Made by a program: the position numbers and the translations under genes. This document shows, piece by piece, positions 1 through 5,447 of a DNA stretch of 5,447 bases. The notes under the pieces are model-generated. The model ran no database searches. It had not been told where the DNA came from and was given only the letters and a program-made list of their open reading frames with translations. This DNA comes from Methylococcaceae bacterium (lineage in GTDB: Bacteria; Pseudomonadota; Gammaproteobacteria; Methylococcales; Methylomonadaceae): NCBI GenBank assembly GCA_947506075.1, contig CANNNN010000185.1, forward strand, positions 1 to 5,447, read 5' to 3'. How positions within the stretch are numbered: the stretch's first letter is position 1; every line of letters starts with the position of its first letter.

Positions 1-704
1 ATTCGCCCGACTGCTTTATTATCCGTCCCAGTGATCATTTACGCGTCTCACATTTTCCCGGATTGACGGAAGACGGCATGACCATCACTGTGAATCGGCA
101 GCTCGCGCTGGCTCGGGAAGATATGCAGTTCATGAGTTGGGAGCATCCTTTGGTCACCGCGTCCATGGATATGGTGCTGTCTTCCGAAACCGGCAATGCC
201 GCGATCAGTGTGGTCAAGCATCCTGAACTTAAGGCAGGGCAGTTTTTGCTGGAGTGTTTGTTTATCGTCGAGTGTAGCGCGCCTGCCGAATTACAAATTG
301 GGCGGTTTCTGCCCCATACGCCGATTCGAGTGCTGATTGATCAAAATCAGCAGGATCTCAGTGCCCAGATCGATCATCGCGATCTGCTTGAACCGGGTAT
401 CAAGTTTGACAAGCATAAGATCATTGCTTTTTTGAACAGCCAAAGGCCTCATCTGATCAACCTGTTGAACGTTGCCGAGCAAAAAGCCAAAGCTGATATG
501 CAGCTGTTAGTCGATGCCGCTACTGCCATGATGCTGGACTCATTAAGCAATGAAATCAAACGTCTGGTCAGGCTGAAAAAAGTCAATCCAACTATCAGAA
601 CCGAAGAAATTGAGCAGTTAAAGGATATGACCATGCTGGCGCATGAAAATATCCAAGCCGCACAACTAAGGCTCGATGCTGTGCGGTTTTTGATTACCAG
701 TTGA
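1..704 (+). CDS. rapA: RNA polymerase-associated protein RapA, C-terminal part (5' end outside window)
   Basis: This is the 3' end of rapA (hepA), the SWI2/SNF2-family ATPase that binds RNA polymerase and helps recycle it after transcription. The frame is open from base 3 to the TGA at 702-704, giving 233 visible residues. The TTG at 63 is only an internal leucine codon, because the matching sequence continues upstream of it (FIIRPSDHL, then FPGLTEDGMTITVNRQLALA). Motifs recalled from E. coli RapA include FPGLxEDG, ALAREDxQF, WEHPL and RFLPxTPxRxLxD, followed by a helical, probably coiled-coil tail containing VNPxIR and ending in RLDAVRFLI. The full protein is usually about 950-970 residues, so about three quarters, including the helicase motors, lies to the left. 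No frameshift is visible. The next gene on the same strand starts 125 bases downstream, beyond a palindromic repeat. Identification rests on recalled family similarity and is strong. Confidence 0.93.
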   Translation, partial: SPDCFIIRPSDHLRVSHFPGLTEDGMTITVNRQLALAREDMQFMSWEHPLVTASMDMVLSSETGNAAISVVKHPELKAGQFLLECLFIVECSAPAELQIGRFLPHTPIRVLIDQNQQDLSAQIDHRDLLEPGIKFDKHKIIAFLNSQRPHLINLLNVAEQKAKADMQLLVDAATAMMLDSLSNEIKRLVRLKKVNPTIRTEEIEQLKDMTMLAHENIQAAQLRLDAVRFLITS

Positions 705-711
705 TGATTAG

Positions 712-816
712 CGTTCCCATGCTCCGGCGTGGCAACGCATCCGGCAATGCTCCAGCGTTGCCGACCGTGACGCCGGAGCGTCACTTGCTACATTCCCAAG
801 CTGGAGCATGGGAACG
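712..816. repeat. Palindromic interspersed repeat (REP/MITE-like) between rapA and cvfB
   Basis: The ends form a perfect 14-base inverted repeat: CGTTCCCATGCTCC at 712-725 and its complement at 803-816. Inside are further complementary pairs: 721-730 with 770-779 (GCTCCGGCGT), 731-738 with 755-762 (GGCAACGC), 767-773 with 778-784 (GTGACGC), and TTCCCA at 793-798 with TGGGAA at 809-814. Some of these exclude one another, so the RNA or single-stranded DNA could fold in alternative ways. The element begins 7 bases after the rapA stop and ends 13 bases before the cvfB start, so it occupies nearly the whole gap. Repeats ending in GTTCCCA...TGGGAAC are, from memory, common between genes in several gammaproteobacterial and other genomes. 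Copy number in this genome cannot be seen here. The inverted repeat is certain; mobility is inferred. Confidence 0.8.
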
Positions 817-829
817 ATGTGTAATAAAT

Positions 830-1666
830 ATGATAAATATCGGCAAAATAAATAAGCTGAACGTAGTAAAACAACAAGGCGCGGAGGTCTATCTCGATGA
901 CGGAACTTCGGGAAAAGTGCTGCTGGCAGACAGAAGACTGCCGACAAATGTACAGGTTGGCGATAGTCTTGATGTATTCGTTTACGTGGATGGGGAAGGA
1001 CATCTGGCTGCCACCAGTAAAAAACCGTTGGCCGAAGTCGGCGATATAGCCTGGATGAAAGTGGTGTCGCTTAATTATGTCGGTGCGTTTCTGGAGTGGG
1101 GCTTGCCTAAAGATTTGCTGGTGCCGTTCAGTGAACAATACCATGAGATGGAAGTAGGGCGGTCTTATCTGGTCAAGGTATTTCTCGATGACCAAAACCG
1201 CATTGCCGCGACCACTAAAATTGATAAATTGCTGAGTGATGAAGCAGACGATTTTGAAGTCGGCCAAAAAGTGTCGCTGATCATCGCCGATGCTTCTGAT
1301 CTGGGTATTAAAGCCATCATCAACAACAGCCATTGGGGCATGTTATACCAAAACGAGTTGTATCAGCCGGTCAGAAAAGGCCAAAAAATGGATGGTTATA
1401 TCAAGCAGATACGGGAGGATAAAAAAATTGACCTTATTTTGCACCAACCGGGTTATGGTAAAGTCGTGTCGTTGACCGATAGTATTATGGCTAAGCTGAA
1501 AGCCAATAACGGCGAGCTGATGTTGAGCGATAAAAGCCCTCCTGAAGCCATTTATGCGGCATTCGGGGTCAGTAAAAAAGTGTTTAAACAGGCTATCGGT
1601 GCGTTGTACAAACAACAATTAATCACTATTGATAAAAGTGGAATCAGGCTTGATAGTAAACTGTAG
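830..1666 (+). CDS. cvfB: CvfB/YitL-type S1-domain RNA-binding protein
   Basis: A predicted cytoplasmic protein of 278 residues. It matches the CvfB family (Staphylococcus aureus CvfB, Bacillus subtilis YitL), which has several S1-like OB folds and a C-terminal winged helix and binds RNA. Visible architecture: a first S1-like unit at about residues 1-61 (start MINIGKINKLNVV), a second at about 68-128 (GAFLEWGLPKDLLVPFSEQ is typical), a third at about 142-206, and a winged helix at about 215-278 (PPEAIYAAFGVSKKVFKQAIGALYK). The ATG at 830 was chosen because family members begin close to this G-K-I-N-x-L motif and have about 280-300 residues. The open frame runs back to 701, but codons upstream of 830 are translated repeat sequence. 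The ribosome binding site is weak: the nearest purine run (GGGAA, 810-814) lies 15 bases upstream and belongs to the repeat. It may be read through from rapA. The molecular role in Gram-negative bacteria is poorly defined. Confidence 0.9.
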   Translation: MINIGKINKLNVVKQQGAEVYLDDGTSGKVLLADRRLPTNVQVGDSLDVFVYVDGEGHLAATSKKPLAEVGDIAWMKVVSLNYVGAFLEWGLPKDLLVPFSEQYHEMEVGRSYLVKVFLDDQNRIAATTKIDKLLSDEADDFEVGQKVSLIIADASDLGIKAIINNSHWGMLYQNELYQPVRKGQKMDGYIKQIREDKKIDLILHQPGYGKVVSLTDSIMAKLKANNGELMLSDKSPPEAIYAAFGVSKKVFKQAIGALYKQQLITIDKSGIRLDSKL

Positions 1667-1706
1667 AGGGTTGTCCTTTGGTGAAACGTAATCATGGGTA
1701 TCTCCC

Positions 1707-1739
1707 AAGCGTGTTAGGGTTTACAACCCCATCACGCTT
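1707..1739. terminator. Imperfect hairpin between convergent genes, possible bidirectional terminator
   Basis: A 15-pair stem with two mismatches: AAGCGTG at 1707-1713 pairs with CACGCTT at 1733-1739, and GGGTT pairs with AACCC around a 3-base loop. It lies 40 bases after the cvfB stop and 56 bases after the stop of the convergent HD-GYP gene, where a shared transcription end is expected. Neither side has a run of T, so it is not a textbook intrinsic terminator. It may instead be another interspersed repeat. A smaller GGG/CCC pair at 1696-1706 lies beside it. The stem is certain; its function is inferred. Confidence 0.5.
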
Positions 1740-1795
1740 CGCGGATATTGCAAGCTGATGCCGGCAGATACTAAAGAAGTGGTCTGAGATTTAGT

Positions 1796-3121
1796 TTATG
1801 ATTTACTCATAGCAAAGCCTTTTTGTAAAACTCCTTCCTGATAATATTTGCTGGCGTCAATATGCCAGTCTTCGGCCCTGACGATACCTTTAATGGTATA
1901 AACAGCGCCGCATTTGTCTGTGCCCATGGCTGACAAATTAATGACTGCTTCCGGGACAGGATTTCTTTCTTCATCCAGGATGATGATAATCTTGGGTCGC
2001 AATTTCATTTTCTCATTTACTTCCACCACAATTGCAATCGCGCCATTGGTCATTTGCACCAGACAGCCCGGCGGATAAACGCCAATACTCTCAATAAATT
2101 TGATAACAAGCGCTTCATCCAAATGATGGTTTGCCAGGTTACTCATAATATTAATTGCTTCAAGATGGGTTCTGCCTTTTTGATAGACCCGGTCACTGGT
2201 CATAGCGTCATAGACATCGGCAATTGCTACAATTCGGGTGTATTGCGTCAGATAAGTCTGCTTGATTTTACGGGGATAACCATTGCCATCCAAGCGTTCA
2301 TGGTGGCTGTGTGCGACATCTATGGCGCAGGGGTGCATTTCATCGCTGGATTTTAACAACTCATAACCCAGCGAAGTATGCGATTGCATGATTAACTTCT
2401 CTTCATCGTCCAGTGTGCCTGGTTTATTGAGAATTTCCAGCGGTACCAGCATCTTGCCCATGTCGTGCATCATGCCGCAAAGTCCGACGACATTAAGATG
2501 AACTTCTGAAAGATTGATGTGTCGGCCAAGGACGATAGATAAAACACAAACATTCAAGCTATGTTGAGAGGTGTATTCATCTTTCTTTTTTAATTGGGTG
2601 AGCCATAAAATAGCATCGGGGGAATGCAAAACACTGTTGACGCATTCTGCTACAGCCTGTTTGGCAAGCTTGACATCAATGCCGCCACCCTTGGCGATTT
2701 TATCCATAAAATCAATTACCAAGGCTCCGCTGCTTACGTAGACTTTCTCGGCATTTGAAATTTGCTTTTCAAAGACGCTTATTATTTGAGGAGGCGCGCC
2801 ATAATCAAAAATAGCTTTGTTATGGGGTGATGAGTCAATATGTTCAATGATAGGGCCTTGCTCTTTTTTATTTTTGGTCATGTCAATATACACGTACTCA
2901 CAGGTATCTTTGACAGACTGAAGTTCGGCTTCAGTTTTTAACTCGAAGCCCTGGAACATGAAAGCGGTTTCCAGCCAGGGTTTATCAAGCTCGACTATAT
3001 ACATGCCGATGACAAGATCATTAACCGGAGTAAAAATTTTTTCCAATGAGGTGTAGGTGTTTTTTTGGGATTTTTTTTTCTTTGTTGTATTGCGGAAAAA
3101 CCACCAGTTTTTAAAATTCAT
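1796..3121 (-). CDS. HD-GYP domain protein with N-terminal DUF3391, probable cyclic-di-GMP phosphodiesterase
   Basis: A 441-residue protein, predicted cytoplasmic, with no signal peptide or membrane segment. Residues about 26-140 match the DUF3391 region usual before this class of HD-GYP domain (FTPVNDLVIGMYIVELDKPW). The HD-GYP domain spans about 150-350. Metal-binding and signature residues look intact: H187, the H219-D220 pair with K223, H248, H273-H274-E275, D278-G279, G281-Y282-P283 and D302, followed by DAMTSDRVY. HD-GYP enzymes hydrolyse cyclic-di-GMP to pGpG or GMP, lowering the signal that favours biofilm and polysaccharide. The ATG at 3119-3121 was chosen for its ribosome binding site (AGGA, 8 bases upstream); a TTG at 3166 would add 15 residues but has no such site. 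Residues 14-17 are KKKK, encoded over nine consecutive A. The C-terminal 90 residues are less conserved. The substrate is inferred from the family. Confidence 0.93.
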   Translation of the reverse strand: MNFKNWWFFRNTTKKKKSQKNTYTSLEKIFTPVNDLVIGMYIVELDKPWLETAFMFQGFELKTEAELQSVKDTCEYVYIDMTKNKKEQGPIIEHIDSSPHNKAIFDYGAPPQIISVFEKQISNAEKVYVSSGALVIDFMDKIAKGGGIDVKLAKQAVAECVNSVLHSPDAILWLTQLKKKDEYTSQHSLNVCVLSIVLGRHINLSEVHLNVVGLCGMMHDMGKMLVPLEILNKPGTLDDEEKLIMQSHTSLGYELLKSSDEMHPCAIDVAHSHHERLDGNGYPRKIKQTYLTQYTRIVAIADVYDAMTSDRVYQKGRTHLEAINIMSNLANHHLDEALVIKFIESIGVYPPGCLVQMTNGAIAIVVEVNEKMKLRPKIIIILDEERNPVPEAVINLSAMGTDKCGAVYTIKGIVRAEDWHIDASKYYQEGVLQKGFAMSKS

Positions 3122-3124
3122 TGT

Positions 3125-3133
3125 TATTCCTGA
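3125..3133 (-). promoter_or_regulatory. Ribosome binding site deciding the HD-GYP start
   Basis: On the minus strand the sequence reads TCAGGAATAACA directly before the ATG at 3121. The AGGA core at good spacing supports MNFKNWWFF as the N-terminus rather than the upstream TTG at 3166. Confidence 0.75.
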
Positions 3134-3345
3134 TAATGTAAGCCGATAGGAGTGTGCGAGATACAAAACAGCATGCAGATTTAGGAGTAATTGATGGTTT
3201 GTAATTCGTAAAGATACGCTAAGGTAGCAAAAGTAGATCGGTTGTCTGCTTTAATAGCACTGCTAGACGAAGATTATATTCCAGCTTGAAAGATCAGCAG
3301 CAAAGTTCGGTATTACGTGCCGATGAGCCTTAGATAGCTGCACAT

Positions 3346-3373
3346 AAAATGCCCCGCTAGTTTTCTGGCGGGG
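3346..3373 (-). terminator. Intrinsic terminator of the GH17 gene
   Basis: A 9-pair stem, CCCCGCTAG (3352-3360) with CTGGCGGGG (3365-3373), with one G-T wobble and a TTTT loop. Read on the minus strand, the stem is followed by CATTTTATG, whose T run lies at 3349-3346. It lies 117 bases after the GH17 stop at 3490 and upstream of the HD-GYP gene, so it should end GH17 transcription and separate the two genes. The plus-strand side (TAATTTA) is a weaker tail. Confidence 0.82.
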
Positions 3374-3489
3374 TAATTTAGTTCAAAAATCACCCTCGCT
3401 AAAGTAACACACTTTCAGAGTGACATTGGAAATGGATGCATGATCTTGCGCCCACTTCCCGTGTTCAGGTTTTACCAGATACTGAAGTA

Positions 3490-5208
3490 TCAGTGCGAAA
3501 CGGCCCCTGTGCTTGCTTTGCCTGATCTATGGTCACTAACCAGCAGCGGTAACGTGAGCAGCAACAGGCACATTAGCCATTCCACCAATTGACAGTTAGT
3601 CACCGAAAAAACCAAAGCTATGCCGATTCTGTTGCTGACCTCGGGGTAAGCGAGAATAAAGTCGCGGCTGATCATAAAAGCTTTGCTTTCCCAGATCACA
3701 AGCATCAAGCCCCCGGCCAGCAAACCGTAGCCCATGATCTTATCCAGATCGGCTTTGGCGCTTAAGTGTCCGGTTAATCTGTTGATCTCGATGCTTTTTA
3801 ATGACCATCGGCTTTCGCTAATATAACTGATCAACATTAAGCCGAAGATGCCTGCAACAGGGATGTAAACGGCTGCTGTCGGAAAGCTGATGTAGCGCCC
3901 GTTTATCGCCAGGCCGAAAGTTTTATAAACGGCAAATCCGGCAAACAGCATATAAAGCATGTATATCCAGGCGCCAACTTTTAGATGAGCTGCCCGGTGG
4001 GCTAACAGGTCGTAGCTGCGCCGCAAGATCAAGCCGGCTAACAGCGCGTTTAATCCGACAGTCAGTGCTGTCTGTAGACGCTGCCAGTCGCTATAGCTGG
4101 TGTACCAGAGGTCTTTTGTCATACTGGACAGCAGCAATGTAAACAGTTGCGATAATACTAGAAAAAACATGAGCCGCCAAGTCGATAAGGCTTGTAGCGG
4201 TTTCCAGCAGCAGGCAATGATGCCGGCAAAAAGTAATGTCGAAACGATAATGCCTTTAACCCAATCAGGATTTTCATAGACCTTGCCGGTTAATGGGAAA
4301 ACTTCTTTACCGTTAACGGTATAAAGTCCCCAGTTTGCTCCGACCACGCCTTCAAGCTGGCTTTTCCATGACTGGTTAAAGGCTTCAACGATGTTGTAAT
4401 CAAAGCCGTTTTTATTGGCCACCTGAATTAATGCGCGGATAAATTTTGCTTCGTTGACTACGCTAGGCACAGCCCAGCCGCGTTGACGTCCGGCACCCGG
4501 CCAGCCCGATTCGCCGATCAGTATTGGTTTGCCGGGCGCAATCGCATCGGCCTCCTGTTGAACCTGCTTGAAAATACGTTCAATATGGGCTGGTGCCTGC
4601 TCCACGGTGATAGGTTCATCTTCCCAGTAGGGCAGAATATGGATAGTGATAAAGTCCACTTCCTTGATTAACTCTGGATATTTAACATACATAGACCAGA
4701 CATCGGCATAAGAAACCGGTTGTTTAACTGCTCGCTTTACTTCCCTGATGTATTCGATCAGTTGCTCGGGTTTCAGGTCGCCCCTTAACAACACTTCGTT
4801 GCCGACGATGACCCGCTTGACAACGTCGGGATGCTCATTGGCGGAGCGGATGACTTCGTCGACCTCTTTTTTATTGCCAGCCTTGATAGAACCCAGCCAG
4901 GCGCCTTGAATCATCTTCAAACCGTGCTTCTGAGCCAAGGCCGGAATAACCGGCATACTGCCTTCCGCGCTGGCATAGGTGCGAATGGAGTAAGTTTTTT
5001 CACCCATCAGGCGCAAGTCGGCGTCAATTTGCTCCGGTTTGGGGAATTTGTCATCCATGGGTCCCTGTCCTTCCCGAAACGGTGCGAAAGACAGGCTGTT
5101 AAGTTTTCCTGACGGTACATCCGGACCAGCGTCCTGGGGTAGGTTGGTCAACCAGCCCAGCAAACCATTAAGCAGGACTATCAATAGTGCGACTGAAGCA
5201 ATTTTCAT
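3490..5208 (-). CDS. Membrane-anchored GH17 beta-glucan hydrolase/transglycosylase, NdvC-like
   Basis: A 572-residue envelope protein. Residues 1-20 form a hydrophobic signal anchor. A glycoside hydrolase family 17 barrel follows at about 36-315, starting with LSFAPFREGQGP. The expected acid/base is E138 in VGNEVL and the expected nucleophile is E233 in IGESGWP; both are present, as is EAFNQSWK at 275-282. About seven hydrophobic segments follow, near 317-333, 344-362, 378-396, 412-430, 446-464, 490-506 and 538-557. The catalytic domain is therefore probably periplasmic. GH17 enzymes act on beta-1,3-glucans; several bacterial ones are transglycosylases that remodel rather than only cut. Barrel plus membrane domain at this length resembles, from memory, NdvC of Bradyrhizobium, needed for beta-1,6 links in cyclic glucans. 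No GT2 synthase (NdvB type) is fused or visible nearby. The ATG at 5208 starts the signal anchor directly, though its ribosome binding site is poor. Family is confident; the precise reaction is inferred. Confidence 0.9.
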   Translation of the reverse strand: MKIASVALLIVLLNGLLGWLTNLPQDAGPDVPSGKLNSLSFAPFREGQGPMDDKFPKPEQIDADLRLMGEKTYSIRTYASAEGSMPVIPALAQKHGLKMIQGAWLGSIKAGNKKEVDEVIRSANEHPDVVKRVIVGNEVLLRGDLKPEQLIEYIREVKRAVKQPVSYADVWSMYVKYPELIKEVDFITIHILPYWEDEPITVEQAPAHIERIFKQVQQEADAIAPGKPILIGESGWPGAGRQRGWAVPSVVNEAKFIRALIQVANKNGFDYNIVEAFNQSWKSQLEGVVGANWGLYTVNGKEVFPLTGKVYENPDWVKGIIVSTLLFAGIIACCWKPLQALSTWRLMFFLVLSQLFTLLLSSMTKDLWYTSYSDWQRLQTALTVGLNALLAGLILRRSYDLLAHRAAHLKVGAWIYMLYMLFAGFAVYKTFGLAINGRYISFPTAAVYIPVAGIFGLMLISYISESRWSLKSIEINRLTGHLSAKADLDKIMGYGLLAGGLMLVIWESKAFMISRDFILAYPEVSNRIGIALVFSVTNCQLVEWLMCLLLLTLPLLVSDHRSGKASTGAVSH

Positions 5209-5318
5209 AAATAAGCGGTAACAATAAGGTTTTGGAAGAAGTGTACTGATAAGTTCATCAAGTAAATTAGCATCATCTCATATTTGCTGGCTTTTTTAGT
5301 AACTTCTCATTATTTACA
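5209..5318 (-). other. Leader/promoter region of the GH17 gene, bounded by the insertion sequence
   Basis: These 110 bases are all that remains between the GH17 start and the presumed IS tip. The region is AT-rich and should carry the GH17 promoter if it survived the insertion. I see no -35/-10 pair strong enough to name and no strong ribosome binding site before the ATG at 5208. Confidence 0.4.
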
Positions 5319-5381
5319 CAGGGTAAACGCATTAAAAGCACTTTAAAAACAGGTCATTAATCACTATCAATTGGGATTTTT

Positions 5382-5386
5382 GAGGA
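5382..5386 (+). promoter_or_regulatory. Ribosome binding site of the transposase
   Basis: GAGGA ends 7 bases before the ATG at 5394. It is one of the best ribosome binding sites in the window and fixes the transposase start despite only 18 codons being visible. Confidence 0.75.
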
Positions 5387-5393
5387 TTACCCA

Positions 5394-5447
5394 ATGAGCA
5401 GCAATTTATTAGACCATTTTTCAAGCCTGAAAGATCCACGAATTGAG
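5394..5447 (+). CDS. ISAs1-family transposase, N-terminus only (3' end outside window)
   Basis: Only 18 codons are visible, reading MSSNLLDHFSSLKDPRIE, and the frame is open at the window edge. The pattern LLxHFxxLxDPR is typical of the N-terminal domain attached to ISAs1-family DDE transposases, which usually have about 350-400 residues. The catalytic domain would lie to the right, so whether the gene is intact cannot be judged. The gene is divergent from the GH17 gene, with 185 bases between the two start codons. The family call rests on a short motif plus the CAGGG end upstream. Confidence 0.75.
   Translation, partial: MSSNLLDHFSSLKDPRIE

Larger units (their letters stand above)
3122..3489. 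other. Non-coding gap between the HD-GYP and GH17 genes
   Basis: A 368-base AT-rich gap. The right part holds the 3' region of the GH17 gene, with a terminator at 3346-3373. A small hairpin straddles the GH17 stop (GATAC 3478-3482 with GTATC 3487-3491; ACTGA 3481-3485 with TCAGT 3490-3494 is an alternative). The left part, 3122 to about 3345, must contain the HD-GYP promoter and leader, but I could not pick a convincing -35/-10 pair. Short open frames exist on both strands, such as 25 codons from 3212 on plus, but none has a start and ribosome binding site that I would defend. No RNA gene was recognised. Confidence 0.6.
5319..5447 (+). mobile_element. Left end of an ISAs1-family-like insertion sequence (continues past window)
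   Basis: The transposase start at 5394 is preceded by a short leader that begins CAGGGTAAACGC at 5319. From memory, ISAs1-family ends begin with CAGGG, so 5319 is the likely left tip. The right end and the flanking target duplication are outside the window, so the boundary is an estimate. A 6-base inverted pair, GGGTAA (5321-5326) and TTACCC (5387-5392), lies between the tip and the start codon. Confidence 0.65.

Noticed and set aside
63..704. A separate 213-residue gene starting at TTG 63
   Set aside because: The frame is open back to base 3 and the upstream residues continue the RapA match, so 63 is an internal leucine codon.
712..816. CRISPR-like or tRNA-like structure from the dense complementarity
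   Set aside because: There are no regularly spaced direct repeats and no cloverleaf; the pattern is a nested palindrome with terminal inverted repeats.
788..1333. A 181-codon open frame on the minus strand
   Set aside because: It lies opposite the well-supported cvfB-like gene and has no recognisable domain; it is an antisense shadow.
3164..3166. TTG at 3166 as the HD-GYP start
   Set aside because: The ATG at 3121 has a well-spaced AGGA and gives a family-like N-terminus; the extra 15 residues have no support.
3212..3286. Plus-strand 25-codon open stretch (AKVAKVDRLSALIALLDED) that looks slightly helix-turn-helix-like
   Set aside because: It is bounded by stops, lacks a start codon, and is too short to assign; it may be chance or an unrecognisable remnant.
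3300..3496. Minus-strand open frame running past the GH17 stop in another phase (includes LVKPEHGKWAQDHASI), considered as a frameshifted GH17 tail or a small gene
   Set aside because: It would be read straight through the terminator stem at 3352-3373, has no proper start or ribosome binding site, and GH17 already ends naturally after its last membrane segment.

Overview
The window is an ordinary stretch of chromosome from a Gram-negative, probably gammaproteobacterial genome of middling GC. The strongest evidence is the C-terminal part of RapA, the RNA polymerase recycling ATPase, followed by a CvfB-type S1-domain RNA-binding protein. The mix of RapA, CvfB, a DUF3391-type HD-GYP protein, a membrane-bound GH17 glucan enzyme, an ISAs1-like transposase and a short palindromic interspersed repeat would fit a methanotroph-like (Methylococcales) genome. 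That lineage is an impression, not a demonstration.

Layout from left to right. (1) Bases 1-704, plus strand: the 3' end of rapA, cut by the window edge; its reading frame is open back to base 3. (2) Bases 712-816: a compact palindromic repeat filling almost the whole rapA-cvfB gap. (3) Bases 830-1666, plus strand: cvfB-like gene, 278 residues. The frame stays open upstream through the repeat, so an automatic start call there would be wrong. (4) Bases 1667-1795: a convergent intergenic gap with a strong imperfect hairpin. (5) Bases 1796-3121, minus strand: an HD-GYP protein, probably a cyclic-di-GMP phosphodiesterase, 441 residues, with a clear ribosome binding site. (6) Bases 3122-3489: non-coding, with a GC-rich intrinsic terminator for the gene to its right. 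(7) Bases 3490-5208, minus strand: a GH17 glycosidase/transglycosylase with an N-terminal membrane anchor and about seven C-terminal membrane segments, similar in plan to NdvC of rhizobial beta-glucan synthesis. (8) From about base 5319: the left end of an ISAs1-like insertion sequence, whose transposase begins at 5394 and runs off the window.

Functionally, the left half concerns transcription and RNA handling (RapA, CvfB), and the right half concerns signalling and the cell envelope (HD-GYP, GH17). HD-GYP and GH17 point the same way, but a 368-base gap with a terminator separates them, so they are probably not one operon. I found no convincing new biological system. The points most worth a second look are the repeat that creates a false N-terminal extension of cvfB, the GH17-membrane fusion without a neighbouring glucan synthase, the fresh-looking IS end just upstream of that gene, and the A9 tract near the start of the HD-GYP gene.
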